64,000 nucleotides of DNA, from positions 1,240,001 through 1,304,000 of the forward strand of contig NZ_CP047954.1 in the NCBI RefSeq assembly GCF_014279895.1, in the 5' to 3' direction. A model generated the notes under the pieces. That model was not told the origin of the DNA. It saw only the letters and a program-made list of their open reading frames with translations, and searched no databases. Positions 6,490 to 13,635 of this stretch are shown piece by piece; within the stretch, counting starts at the first letter, position 1; every line of letters starts with the position of its first letter. Position numbers and translations under genes: made by a program. This stretch comes from Synechococcus sp. M16.1. Its GTDB lineage: Bacteria; Cyanobacteriota; Cyanobacteriia; PCC-6307; Cyanobiaceae.

Positions 6490-6975
6490 CAGCCACGCGC
6501 GGTGGTTCAGGCTAATCAGATCGCAGCCACGCCAGCCCCACTTTCAGCCGGTTCTGCCCTGAAAGGCAATGCGTGTTCGTGCTGATTGCCAGGGCCTGGC
6601 CCAGCCCCAAGACTGTGTGCATCGAGATCGGAGGCGTCCATGCGAGACGACGATCCAACCGAGCAGACGTCAGAAGCAAGCTGACTTTCAGGCCCCTGCT
6701 CCAACAGTTTTCACACCTCTTGTTGGGTGCGCCCTTCGACAGGCCTTGTGCGAAAGGCCAGGCCGATCGGCACTCCATCTGCACCGTGCCAGGTGCCCTA
6801 AGGAGCTCCCATCACCCGACCCCTTGGAACATGGCCCCAGGCGCCATAAGCCAGACGCTTCGACCTTCCTTCAGCCCCATCTGATGGATTGCGTCATGCA
6901 CAAACGAGCGAGTTAGGCCGCCTGTTCAACGGAACGGGACGGCCACACCAACCCTGAACACTACCGTTCAGACAC
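6490..6975. other. 486-base stretch without an assigned gene
   Basis: Several overlapping frames cross this stretch, the longest on the plus strand from GTG 6573 to 6884 (103 codons), but none shows a recognisable fold, a good ribosome site or the codon bias of neighbours. An inverted repeat CTGAAC/GTTCAG lies at 6953-6970. An 11-mer CCCATCACCCG at 6808 recurs at 8149 and 8303. The stretch may hold a decayed gene or regulatory RNA; I cannot tell. Confidence 0.3.
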
Positions 6976-7012
6976 AGACCCCCGGCCCCTCCGTCACAGG
7001 GACCGGGGGTCT
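6976..7012 (-). terminator. strong hairpin after the 7022-7441 gene
   Basis: AGACCCCCGG (6976-6985) pairs perfectly with CCGGGGGTCT (7003-7012). It lies 10 bases beyond the stop of the minus-strand lipoprotein gene. There is no clear T run, so it may be a 3' stabilising hairpin rather than a classical terminator. Confidence 0.55.
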
Positions 7013-7021
7013 GCTGCTGAT

Positions 7022-7441
7022 TCAGGCCTTGCGCTTTTGATCGGCCTGCCGCAGTTGCTCACGAAGGATGATCGGATCATCACAGTGGGATCTGCGGTAA
7101 AGCGCTTTGATCTTGCGTGACTCCTCATCGAGCAACTCCAGCTCAACCGCGTCTGCCATTCCCACGGTGAAATCTTCGATCTGGCGGTCTTCAAACTGAT
7201 TCTCAAGAGCCATCAACTCCTTCAACGAATCACTCATATACAGACAACTCGACGCCATCAATTTGAGGTTTTCCCGGATCTTGATGTCGGCCTGCTCGCG
7301 AACATCCCGCGCCTTTTCCAGCGTGGCAATCAGATCACCACTGGCCGCCTCCTCAATCGTTGCCGCAGACACCGTTGAGGTTGTTGCACAACCGAGCACC
7401 AGCACCAGCAACAACGCCAGAACGGATTGCAGAACCTTCAT
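7022..7441 (-). CDS. hypothetical lipoprotein
   Basis: The 139-residue product begins with a basic residue, a leucine/valine core and a lipobox-like LVLGC at residues 14-18, so it is probably exported and lipidated. The mature part is helical and charged, with coiled-coil character (repeated E/K/R and L spacing from about residue 40) and two Cys (near residues 66 and 119) that could form a disulfide. I recognise no family. A hairpin follows the stop codon. Confidence 0.72.
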   Translation of the reverse strand: MKVLQSVLALLLVLVLGCATTSTVSAATIEEAASGDLIATLEKARDVREQADIKIRENLKLMASSCLYMSDSLKELMALENQFEDRQIEDFTVGMADAVELELLDEESRKIKALYRRSHCDDPIILREQLRQADQKRKA

Positions 7442-7609
7442 CGGACCCCCATAAGACAGGTCACGTTAAGGGGAGACATCAGACGACGTCCCCTCAGATG
7501 AGGGAGACATTGCTTGGAATCACCACCCCACAACCCCTCGAGTGGGTGATGTGTGGCCCTCAGGTTTTGCCGATGCTGATGGAACACGAGCCGAGGAGAA
7601 CCCAAGAGC

Positions 7610-7786
7610 ATGACCAACACAACCGCCAAAGCCCAACTGCTCGATCTGCTGATCGAACCGCTGAAGGGATGCAAAGGGCTTTATGTCCATCGGCAGAACC
7701 TGATGCAACGGGTGATGCGCATGCCCGATCTGGAGGTGAGCGATCACCTCGATCGGCTCAGGGCCAGCCATTTCCCAGGCACCTGA
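7610..7786 (+). CDS. 58-aa hypothetical protein
   Basis: ATG 7610 is preceded by a purine-rich GAGGAGAA ribosome site 9 bases away. The protein begins MTNTTAKAQLLDLLIEPLKG and continues as two helices rich in Leu, Arg and Met, with one Cys. It is soluble. It starts a run of small plus-strand genes ending at a hairpin near 8102-8130. Function unknown. Confidence 0.6.
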   Translation: MTNTTAKAQLLDLLIEPLKGCKGLYVHRQNLMQRVMRMPDLEVSDHLDRLRASHFPGT

Positions 7787-7820
7787 ACCATGAAGAGCCA
7801 AAGAGCCCAATTCTTAAGGA

Positions 7821-7913
7821 ATGATGAGAGACGCAAAGAAAGCCAAACCCGTATCGGTTGTCGCAGTCCGGTCCAACCATGGATCCGTAGGACAGCTGCA
7901 GTTTCAAACGTGA
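7821..7913 (+). CDS. possible 30-aa small protein
   Basis: Tandem ATG codons preceded by AAGGA open a 30-codon frame beginning MMRDAKKAKPVSVVAVRSNH. It ends 4 bases before the next start codon at 7918. The spacing suggests a translated unit, but the frame is very short and there is no second copy in the window to support it. Confidence 0.35.
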   Translation: MMRDAKKAKPVSVVAVRSNHGSVGQLQFQT

Positions 7914-7917
7914 TCCC

Positions 7918-8100
7918 ATGGCCGAGACCCTGCATCTGCCCTACTCCGTTCAAGGCAATGGAACCGTGGAATCGATCGGCAATCACCTGTATCGGGTCTG
8001 CGGGCCAGCCGGATGCACCGTTGTGATGGGGCTCAGCAACGCCCTTTATCTGAGTCGCAACGTGCCAGAGGTGGAACACCACCACCACTCACATCGATGA
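7918..8100 (+). CDS. 60-aa protein with His-rich tail
   Basis: The frame starts at ATG 7918 and ends in EVEHHHHSHR, giving five His within the last eight residues, a possible metal-binding tail. Earlier it has a beta-rich VQGNGTVESIGNHLYRVCG stretch with two Cys near the centre (residues 28 and 33). It is followed immediately by a hairpin (8102-8130). No family is recognised. The His tail is notable because the window carries a zinc uptake and storage system. Confidence 0.55.
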   Translation: MAETLHLPYSVQGNGTVESIGNHLYRVCGPAGCTVVMGLSNALYLSRNVPEVEHHHHSHR

Positions 8101-8101
8101 C

Positions 8102-8130
8102 AAAAAAATCGCTCCAGCCATGGAGCGATT
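8102..8130. terminator. hairpin, probably bidirectional terminator
   Basis: AATCGCTCCA pairs with TGGAGCGATT around a GCCA loop. On the minus strand the stem is followed by seven T residues. It also sits 1 base past the stop of the plus-strand gene. Confidence 0.6.
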
Positions 8131-8522
8131 CATCCAGCCGAAGCAATCCCCATCACCCGGCTCACAGCACCAGATCTTGATGCGTTGGCCCGATAATACT
8201 CATCCAGCCCCAGATCTAGGGGGAGCACGATTACTTATGTAGAGCTCCTTGATCACACATCAACGCTGCATGTGGTGGCCTTGCTCGTTATATTGAGAGA
8301 CCCCCATCACCCGGCCCGCCTCTTCGGCGGGCTTTTTTGTGGCTTTACGCCAGATGTAGCGCAGGGACAAACACTGCAAAGGAAAGCATAAAAAAGGAAG
8401 GGTTCCCTAATCCCTCCCCTGTTCGACGCAGTTTCCCCCTGTTCTGAGCTGGGGGTTACCTGTTCATTCTGTATCTCCAGGAACCAAACGGCATCGGTGA
8501 TTGCACCTAGCGAACAGTCGCA
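8131..8522. other. 392-base intergenic stretch with an orphan terminator
   Basis: No convincing protein frame is present. A strong plus-strand terminator lies at 8314-8338 with no gene in front of it. A TATATT element at 8289-8294 could serve as a -10 box for a very short transcript, or a longer RNA could start near 8200. The 14-mer CCCCATCACCCGGC occurs at 8148-8161 and again at 8302-8315. The segment is a candidate small-RNA locus. Confidence 0.35.
8314..8338 (+). terminator. intrinsic terminator without an upstream gene
   Basis: GCCCGCC (8314-8320) and GGCGGGC (8326-8332) form a perfect stem with a UCUUC loop, followed by six T residues. The nearest plus-strand gene ends at 8100 and has its own hairpin, so this site may end a small RNA. 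Confidence 0.8.
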
Positions 8523-8702
8523 TCAGCGATCAAGCAGGCCAGCATCGATCTTGGCGTCGGGATTGAGCTTGATCAGCATCCAAAGCAACATGGCCGAGCA
8601 ATCGCGATCACTCACGCCGTAGTCATATTTCCAGTCAGCCACCATTCCCTTGAGCTCATGCTGAGCCTGGGTGATGAACTCATCGTTCCATTCCTGCACC
8701 AA
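8523..8702 (-). CDS. 59-aa hypothetical protein
   Basis: The frame has no ATG but begins at adjacent TTG (8702) and GTG (8699) codons, preceded by GAGGA inside the end of the upstream gene. It encodes an acidic, soluble protein with a VADWKYDYGVSDRDCSAMLL core and an end like NPDAKIDAGLLDR. It lies 5 bases downstream of the membrane protein gene and is probably translated with it. Function unknown. Confidence 0.6.
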   Translation of the reverse strand: MVQEWNDEFITQAQHELKGMVADWKYDYGVSDRDCSAMLLWMLIKLNPDAKIDAGLLDR

Positions 8703-8707
8703 CCGAT

Positions 8708-8977
8708 TCAGTCCTCTTCGAGATCCTCTTCTGTGACGTAGAAGGGCTCATCAGAACCGGGCTGATTGTTCTCCAGCACGAGCACCTTGAGCGAATCATC
8801 GCTCTCAAACACAAAGAGGCCGTCCTCATCTGGATGCACCCCCTTCATTTCAGGGTGCTGGTTGACGAGGCGCTTGAGGCGGCGCTTCTCCTTCCAGAAC
8901 TTGGTCCCTTTTTCAACCAGATAAACCGTCAGAGCCAAGTTCACCAGCACAAGGGCGAGGAACTCCAAGGCCTGCAT
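8708..8977 (-). CDS. small single-pass membrane protein
   Basis: The 89-residue product has one N-terminal transmembrane helix (about 4-21), then a basic KFWKEKRRLKRLV stretch expected on the cytoplasmic side, then an acidic C-terminal tail ending in EEDLEED. The topology is N-out, C-in by the positive-inside rule. No family is recognised. It is the first gene of a two-gene minus-strand unit. Confidence 0.75.
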   Translation of the reverse strand: MQALEFLALVLVNLALTVYLVEKGTKFWKEKRRLKRLVNQHPEMKGVHPDEDGLFVFESDDSLKVLVLENNQPGSDEPFYVTEEDLEED

Positions 8978-9077
8978 AGATCAAAATCGGGTTCTGATGA
9001 CCCTAGCGAGAGAAGCAGGGAGCGCCATAGCAAGCGATACCAACGCCCGCCAAGCTGGGATCAATCAACCGCGACGC

Positions 9078-9335
9078 ATGGTCGACCACAACCAGCAAAA
9101 GCTCACGGCTCGCGAGATGGTTCGAGCTCACGCCTACCCCGTACTAGCGGCCGTCAGCAGTCTCAGCTTGCTCAGCATCACGGTTCTGCTGATTCCACAA
9201 GCCGTCAAAACCCATCGCTACAACCGCTGCATCGATGCGCAGATCGCCATGCGCGCCAGCATCAATCCCAAGGGAGGCACAGACCCCGGCAAGATGAACT
9301 ACCTCAAAGCCGTCGAACACTGCGAAGGCTTCTGA
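9078..9335 (+). CDS. 85-aa small membrane protein
   Basis: A single hydrophobic helix at about residues 21-40 follows a charged N-terminus (MVDHNQQKLTAREMV). The rest contains two Cys and ends HCEGF. I chose ATG 9078 because an open frame from 8997 adds a low-complexity extension overlapping the promoter area of the divergent gene. It lies 4 bases upstream of the DUF3721-like gene and is likely cotranscribed with that gene and the next. Function unknown. Confidence 0.68.
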   Translation: MVDHNQQKLTAREMVRAHAYPVLAAVSSLSLLSITVLLIPQAVKTHRYNRCIDAQIAMRASINPKGGTDPGKMNYLKAVEHCEGF

Positions 9336-9339
9336 ACCG

Positions 9340-9561
9340 ATGCGCGCCATCCAACCCTTATCGGCTCTCAGCTTCGGCGTTTTGGCCCTGTTGGTGAACC
9401 AAACACCAGGGATGGCCCACGGCAAGGGGCTCTACGCCACTGAAGCCGAAGCCCGGCAGCGGGCAGCTGAAATCGGTTGCAGCAGCGTTCACGAAAACAA
9501 CGACCGCTGGATGCCTTGCACTGATGAACGGGAACTCCACCAACAACTGCGCAAGCAATGA
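9340..9561 (+). CDS. secreted DUF3721-like protein
   Basis: A signal peptide (about 1-26, ending AHG) precedes a compact domain with GLYATEAEARQRAAEIGCSS, then a WMPC motif and DERELHQQL. This GxY-T-EAEA...GC...WMPC pattern matches the short DUF3721 domain common in marine picocyanobacteria. Two Cys in the mature part could form a disulfide. Its stop overlaps the start of the next gene (ATGA), indicating translational coupling. Confidence 0.75.
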   Translation: MRAIQPLSALSFGVLALLVNQTPGMAHGKGLYATEAEARQRAAEIGCSSVHENNDRWMPCTDERELHQQLRKQ

Positions 9562-9842
9562 AAGCCTCCAGAACAACCAGCCGGCAGGCGCGGCGCATCC
9601 ATCGCTGGCTTGTGCCGATCGCCGCAGCACCACTGCTGATCACCGCAGGAACCGGCTCCCTATACAGCCTGCTGCTGGAGCAGAACATTGATGCTTTCTG
9701 GCTGCTCAAACTGCACACAGGACAGTTCGGATGGCTCAACCTTCAGCCCGTGTACCCAATCCTGCTGGGAGCTCTCACCATTGTTGTGACCGTGTCTGGG
9801 CTGACGATGCTGCTCAGACCAGCCCGCACGACAGGGGGTTAA
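9558..9842 (+). CDS. small PepSY-type membrane protein
   Basis: The 94-residue product starts with a basic segment and RRIHRWLVPIAAAPLLITAGTG, the typical first helix of PepSY-associated membrane proteins (iron-regulated membrane protein family). A second helix follows at about 65-87. Only the membrane-helix part is present; the large periplasmic PepSY domains of full-length relatives are missing, as in other small cyanobacterial members. It ends the operon and converges with the metallothionein gene. Confidence 0.72.
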   Translation: MKASRTTSRQARRIHRWLVPIAAAPLLITAGTGSLYSLLLEQNIDAFWLLKLHTGQFGWLNLQPVYPILLGALTIVVTVSGLTMLLRPARTTGG

Positions 9843-9856
9843 TCACCCCGGTGGCC

Positions 9857-10027
9857 TCAGTCCGCGCAGGTGCAGCCGCAGGAGCCACTGCCATGGCAGG
9901 GCTCGTGATTGGGGTGACTAGTGGCACAGGCCTCTGAACAAAAACTCTGGCCATCGCGAACAACGGCTTGGGACGATTGCACCTCACAGGTGCAACGCGG
10001 ACAGGCACAGGGCGTAACGGAAGCCAT
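9857..10027 (-). CDS. bmtA: bacterial metallothionein (SmtA/BmtA family)
   Basis: The 56-residue protein has ten Cys (7, 9, 12, 14, 30, 34, 44, 50, 52, 54) in C-x-C and C-x-x-C patterns, His at 38, 41 and 45, and the FCSEACA segment of the zinc-finger half of SmtA. It sequesters zinc in a Zn4Cys9His2-type cluster in the cytosol. A promoter (-10 TATACA, -35 TTGGGC) lies at 10049-10076 and a Zur-type palindrome at 10118-10132, centred about 83 bases before the expected transcription start. That position fits activation, as reported for Zur and bmtA in Synechococcus WH8102. I found no SmtB-type repressor gene next to it. Confidence 0.93.
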   Translation of the reverse strand: MASVTPCACPRCTCEVQSSQAVVRDGQSFCSEACATSHPNHEPCHGSGSCGCTCAD

Positions 10028-10048
10028 CACAACCAATCAACTCGCTGT

Positions 10049-10076
10049 TGTATAGGCCGAAAAAAGATGAGCCCAA
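10049..10076 (-). promoter_or_regulatory. sigma-70-like promoter of bmtA
   Basis: On the minus strand TTGGGC (10076-10071) and TATACA (10054-10049) are separated by 16 bases. The -10 box ends 21 bases before the bmtA start codon. Confidence 0.6.
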
Positions 10077-10117
10077 CACAAACACAGCATATCCACACAC
10101 AATTCATGCGGAAGGAT

Positions 10118-10132
10118 TGACAATGATTCTCA
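10118..10132. promoter_or_regulatory. Zur box upstream of bmtA
   Basis: TGACAATGATTCTCA fits the 7-1-7 Zur palindrome TGA-N-AAT-N-ATT-N-TCA exactly and shares its core with the znu box at 30794-30808. It lies 91 bases upstream of the bmtA start and 41 bases upstream of its -35 element, a position for activation rather than occlusion. Confidence 0.75.
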
Positions 10133-10178
10133 CATCACACAGCGACCTATAAGCAAAGGGCCACTCCCAATAGCAGCA

Positions 10179-10316
10179 ATGAAGAAGAAGAATTACAAGA
10201 CAAACGCCAACAATCACAGCGCAATAGGCCAAATAGCACAAGCGGAAGCAATTAAATTCACTACGAATCAATCAGAAAGCAGAAAAATAACGAGAGCAGC
10301 GACTCAAAGCACATGA
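10179..10316 (+). CDS. 45-aa hypothetical protein
   Basis: A basic, Asn/Lys/Thr-rich frame (MKKKNYKTNANNHSAIGQ start) in an AT-rich stretch. It is supported mainly by the ATGA overlap with the following gene. No hydrophobic segment or recognisable motif is present. It could be a chance frame in low-complexity A-rich sequence. Confidence 0.4.
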   Translation: MKKKNYKTNANNHSAIGQIAQAEAIKFTTNQSESRKITRAATQST

Positions 10317-10492
10317 ACAGTAATGATCAACTGAGAAGCAATACGCTGCGAGAAATCAATGCATGGTGCTACCGACGCGCATCTCACCTTTCACTCACAG
10401 GACACGACCAGGCAGCGCAAGCCCTAACGGAAGAGCACATGGAAGCACTCCAGAACGCTAAGCCCGAAGAGACGCTATGGGTCGAGAACTAA
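10313..10492 (+). CDS. 59-aa hypothetical protein
   Basis: The start overlaps the stop of the preceding short frame. The protein is soluble and helical, with INAWCYRRASHLS, then TGHDQAAQALTEEHMEAL, ending ETLWVEN. Composition and patterning look like a real protein, in contrast to its AT-rich surroundings. It has no recognised family. Confidence 0.6.
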   Translation: MNSNDQLRSNTLREINAWCYRRASHLSLTGHDQAAQALTEEHMEALQNAKPEETLWVEN

Positions 10493-10710
10493 CAGACATA
10501 GCCCCTTTATCGCGCCGGCGCAATGTGTCATATCTTATCTCAAAGAAAGCAAATATCACAAGAGCAGACAAAAGCAGCAAGCCACATCGTGCTATAAAAA
10601 ACATGAAACACGCACAAAATCTTGAACAATCTGTTGATACATAGAAAAAAGATTTTAGCAAAAAAATTAAGCGCATCTTGGCGTAGCAAAAATCACAAGT
10701 CAGCACATCA

Positions 10711-11286
10711 ATGAATACAGATAACGACTCCCGGCCTAAGAGAGGCAGACCAATATCCCTGAATCCGTCCGAAACAATCGGCCTAGAAAGGCCTCAAGCC
10801 GGAAAGAAAATAGAATTAATAGTCAAAAACGGAGTCATCCGGATTGCAGCGAAACAATTCAATAACGCAGAAGACATAACTTTAGCCTTTACATGCAAAA
10901 CAGATGTTTTCAAATTCCAGTATCCAAAAAACCTAGAACTCTCGATAGAGGCCATAACAGACACAACATATACAGTTGAATCAACAAGCAAGACAGAACC
11001 CGACACAAGCGATGCAATTATGGACTGGATCATTCAACTGCATATTGTGAGGCATGAGACAAATCTAGAAAATCGACTGATAAAATTTTTTAGATTACTA
11101 ATAACAAGACTAGGAAAGAGGACATCAGAAGGGCTACTACTAGAGCACACACTGTCTCATGCACGTATTGCTGAAATCGTTGGGTCTACGAGATCGACCG
11201 TATCAAGAACGATTAGTACTCTTAGGAAGACCCGTCAAATTTATATTGATGAGCTAAGGGGCCAGATCGTTCTACCCGTGAATTAA
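10711..11286 (+). CDS. Crp/Fnr-family transcription regulator in AT-rich patch
   Basis: Residues about 140-190 form a Crp-type winged helix (HTLSHARIAEIVGSTRSTVSR, then SRTISTLRK). The N-terminal part is weakly related to a cyclic-nucleotide-like beta barrel but lacks the cAMP-binding phosphate cassette. The same layout is found in the regulator at 16508-17110, including the VRHxxxxExRLxxxxxLLxxRLG dimerisation helix, so the two are distant paralogues. Codon usage is AT-rich, unlike nearly all neighbours, suggesting acquisition or an island. It lies just upstream of a som porin and iron genes and may regulate them. Confidence 0.82.
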   Translation: MNTDNDSRPKRGRPISLNPSETIGLERPQAGKKIELIVKNGVIRIAAKQFNNAEDITLAFTCKTDVFKFQYPKNLELSIEAITDTTYTVESTSKTEPDTSDAIMDWIIQLHIVRHETNLENRLIKFFRLLITRLGKRTSEGLLLEHTLSHARIAEIVGSTRSTVSRTISTLRKTRQIYIDELRGQIVLPVN

Positions 11287-11677
11287 TTAACGCCCACAAC
11301 GACATGTTCCACCTTTCCACTTGGAGCATTTGGATTTCTTGCAACCCTTTTTCTTATTTATCGAAAGACGCTTTTCGGAAGACTCAGCCAAGATCCTAGA
11401 CATTCATTTCAACAACAATACTGCTCATCTCTGGGTTAGAACCACCCTGGAGAAGCAACAAAAGACACAATCTCGTAAGTCATCTGATCAGAGTCAAGGA
11501 ACCTCTGCATAAGATTTCGGGTACTCAGGGAGATACAAACAAACAGTAAGGGCCTAAATCAAAAGAACTCGCAGGCGTATAAAAAGCTACTTTGAAATGA
11601 AGTAAACGAGTAGCAGGCAAAACAGCGGAAGCGCAATATGGGGTCGCCCGTATGGGCTTTCCTGTGTGAGGAATCAA
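11287..11677. other. intergenic region before the first som porin
   Basis: This stretch holds one marginal frame (11321-11512) and the upstream region of som. A TATAAA element at 11579-11584 could be a -10 box. A GCCC-GTAT-GGGC hairpin at 11646-11657 sits just before the ribosome site GTGAGGA and could modulate translation. Nothing else is recognisable. Confidence 0.35.
11321..11512 (+). CDS. marginal 63-aa frame
   Basis: The frame opens at TTG and encodes a short aromatic, charged protein with FLFIERRFSEDSAKILDIHF and NNTAHLWVRTTLE stretches that look like alternating helix and strand. It follows the Crp-family gene by 34 bases. No ribosome site is obvious and no family is recognised. Confidence 0.35.
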   Translation: MEHLDFLQPFFLFIERRFSEDSAKILDIHFNNNTAHLWVRTTLEKQQKTQSRKSSDQSQGTSA

Positions 11678-13222
11678 ATGAAGCTTTTCCAGCAACTGCT
11701 GGTGGCTCCTGCCGCCCTTGGCCTTCTGGCCACCGGCGCCAATGCCGCCGAGCTGAACATCAACGGCGTTTCTGATTACGCGGCTTCCGCTGATCAGGTC
11801 ACCAGCGTCACCCAGTTCTCCGACGTCTACCCCACCGACTGGGCTTATCAGGCTCTGGCTGGTCTGGTTGAGACCTACGGCTGCGTCGCCGGCTACCCCA
11901 ATGGCACCTTCCGTGGCAACCGTGCCATGACCCGCTACGAAGCGGCTGCCCTGCTGAACGCTTGCCTCGACCGCGTCACCGAAGTGACCGACGAGCTGCG
12001 TCGCCTCATGGCTGAGTTCGAGACCGAGCTGGCCATCCTCAAGGGTCGCGTTGACGGCCTCGAGGCCCGCGTTGGCGAACTTGAAGCCACCCAGTTCTCC
12101 ACCACCACCAAGCTGCGTGGTCAAGCTGACTTCTTTATGGGCGCCGTTAAATACGACGATCGTGATGAATGCAACGAGGAAGTAGCCGGAGCTTGCGAAA
12201 GCGACGGCTTCAACTTCTCTTACCGCTACACCCTGAATTTAGACACCTCCTTCACAGGTAAGGATCGGCTGTACACCCGTCTGCGCACGGGCAACATGAA
12301 GAACGTCTGGACGGAATCAGACTCATATCTGTCTGACGCCAAAAGTGGTGATAACACCCTGAAGGTGGACAAGCTCTGGTACAGCTTCCCCATCGGCAAT
12401 GAGTTCAAGGTCACGGTTGGTCCTTTGATCGAGAACTACTACATGATCGAAACTCCAACCCGTTACAAGCCGATCCTCAAGGCCTTCAAACTGGGTGGAT
12501 ACGGTGCTGTCCTGGGTGCTAGCACCGGTCAGGGCTTTGGTGTGCAGTGGCGTCAGGATGTTGATCCTGGTGATGCAGCCTTCAACATTGCGGTCAACTA
12601 TGTTGCCGATGGTGGTGATGGTGCCAAGAGCGAATCCAAAGAGGGGATGTTTGGTGAAGACACCGATGCTTACCTGCTGAGCCAAGTTGGCTACGGCAAC
12701 CGTAAGTGGTATCTCTCAGCGCTTTATGCCCTGAAGAATGCACGCCAACCTGATGGGTCATCGACCGCTAAAGCAGCTATGGGTTATTCAACCCCCACTG
12801 CTAAGAACCTGGCTCACCCGCTGCACGCCGTCGGCCTGCGCGGCTACTGGTCACCTGAGGACGATGGATTCATTCCCACGATCAGCGCGGGTCTGGACTT
12901 CGGCTGGGCAGATAGTGAGTATTACGGCAATGCCGAGGCCGTAAAAGGATGGATGGTTGGCCTGAACTGGAAAAATGCCTTCATGGACGGCAACAAACTG
13001 GGACTGGGCTTCGGTTCCTATTCCAGCTACGCAACCGAAATTCGTGACCGGCCCAATGGCGGCGACCAAAACTTCGCCATCGAGGCTTACTACGACTTCG
13101 CTGTAACCGACAACATCACCATCACTCCTGCAGTGTTCTGGGTTGATGATGCCAAGGGCAAGGATCAAATTGATGGTGCCAACAAGTTTGGCGGCCTGGT
13201 CAAGACCACGTTCAAATTCTGA
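11678..13222 (+). CDS. som: Som-type outer-membrane porin with SLH domain (copy 1)
   Basis: A signal peptide (about 1-23) leads into an SLH domain (TDWAYQAL, then CVAGYPNGTFRGNRAMTRYE) that anchors the porin to peptidoglycan-linked polymer. A coiled-coil (VTDELRRLMAEFETEL, LEARVGELE) and an OprB-like beta barrel follow, ending in a C-terminal aromatic residue (KTTFKF). This is the standard cyanobacterial porin design for diffusion of small solutes and ions. Start is ATG 11678; the four earlier codons add nothing. The first ~140 residues are nearly identical to the copy at 17377-18963, while the barrels have diverged. A terminator follows at 13248-13267. The gene symbol is generic. Confidence 0.93.
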   Translation: MKLFQQLLVAPAALGLLATGANAAELNINGVSDYAASADQVTSVTQFSDVYPTDWAYQALAGLVETYGCVAGYPNGTFRGNRAMTRYEAAALLNACLDRVTEVTDELRRLMAEFETELAILKGRVDGLEARVGELEATQFSTTTKLRGQADFFMGAVKYDDRDECNEEVAGACESDGFNFSYRYTLNLDTSFTGKDRLYTRLRTGNMKNVWTESDSYLSDAKSGDNTLKVDKLWYSFPIGNEFKVTVGPLIENYYMIETPTRYKPILKAFKLGGYGAVLGASTGQGFGVQWRQDVDPGDAAFNIAVNYVADGGDGAKSESKEGMFGEDTDAYLLSQVGYGNRKWYLSALYALKNARQPDGSSTAKAAMGYSTPTAKNLAHPLHAVGLRGYWSPEDDGFIPTISAGLDFGWADSEYYGNAEAVKGWMVGLNWKNAFMDGNKLGLGFGSYSSYATEIRDRPNGGDQNFAIEAYYDFAVTDNITITPAVFWVDDAKGKDQIDGANKFGGLVKTTFKF

Positions 13223-13247
13223 TTACCAACATCAATCAAACAAATGG

Positions 13248-13267
13248 CGCCCTACGGGGCGTTTTTT
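13248..13267 (+). terminator. terminator of som copy 1
   Basis: CGCCC-TACG-GGGCG stem followed by six T residues, 25 bases past the som stop codon. Confidence 0.85.
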
Positions 13268-13271
13268 GTGC

Positions 13272-13298
13272 AAAAAAATAGAGGGGCTAGCGCCCCTC
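13272..13298 (-). terminator. terminator of the 13319-13549 gene
   Basis: GAGGGGC (13281-13287) and GCCCCTC (13292-13298) pair around a TAGC loop. On the minus strand the stem is followed by TA and then seven T residues. It lies 20 bases beyond the stop of the small exported-protein gene and back to back with the som terminator. Confidence 0.85.
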
Positions 13299-13318
13299 AA
13301 ACGACCTGAATCACGGAT

Positions 13319-13549
13319 TCACCAGCAGTTCTCACCCTCACCAATGGGAACACAAACATCTTCTTGTTCAGCTTTTTTGAGAAGAGCCTCAGCCTCTTCA
13401 TTCATCACACTGTCGTCATCGACAGCTTGATCCGTCGACCACTCCTTCAATCCGCCGCCATCTTGGGCCTGGACCACCGGTAAATCAGCTGAGGCCAACA
13501 GCAGAGATGAAGCAGCTAAAAACACAGTGACTGCAGAGGGTTTGGCCAT
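13319..13549 (-). CDS. 76-aa small exported protein
   Basis: From ATG 13549 the protein has a clear signal peptide (basic start, a SAVTVFLAASSLLLASA core, cleavage near VQAQD) and an acidic mature part of about 45 residues, with two Cys near the C-terminus that probably form a disulfide. A Fur-like palindrome (13565-13577) lies 15 bases upstream of the start, so it may respond to iron like the surrounding genes. No family is recognised. Confidence 0.7.
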   Translation of the reverse strand: MAKPSAVTVFLAASSLLLASADLPVVQAQDGGGLKEWSTDQAVDDDSVMNEEAEALLKKAEQEDVCVPIGEGENCW

Positions 13550-13564
13550 GGTCGAACGCCAAAA

Positions 13565-13577
13565 AATCATTCTGATT
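13565..13577. promoter_or_regulatory. Fur-like palindrome
   Basis: AATCATTCTGATT is a 5-3-5 inverted repeat resembling the core of the Fur-like sites at 297-309 and 15481-15499. It overlaps the region just upstream of the small exported-protein gene on the minus strand. Confidence 0.4.
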
Positions 13578-13635
13578 AACGCTAGCGCCTAAGCAGCCAC
13601 GAATGAGTCAGGTCAACGCATCATTTGAAACACCA

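Noticed and set aside
6516-6884. Overlapping frames on both strands (for example 6573-6884 plus, 6512-6784 minus)
   Set aside because: No family similarity, ribosome site or neighbour-like codon bias; amino-acid patterns look random. I keep the stretch as unassigned.
10118-10132. Fur box rather than Zur box
   Set aside because: Fits the 7-1-7 Zur pattern exactly and lies by a metallothionein gene; the znu box matches the same pattern.
10458-10607. Minus-strand hydrophobic frame overlapping the 59-aa gene
   Set aside because: The hydrophobicity follows from T-rich complement of an A-rich stretch, and it overlaps a better frame.
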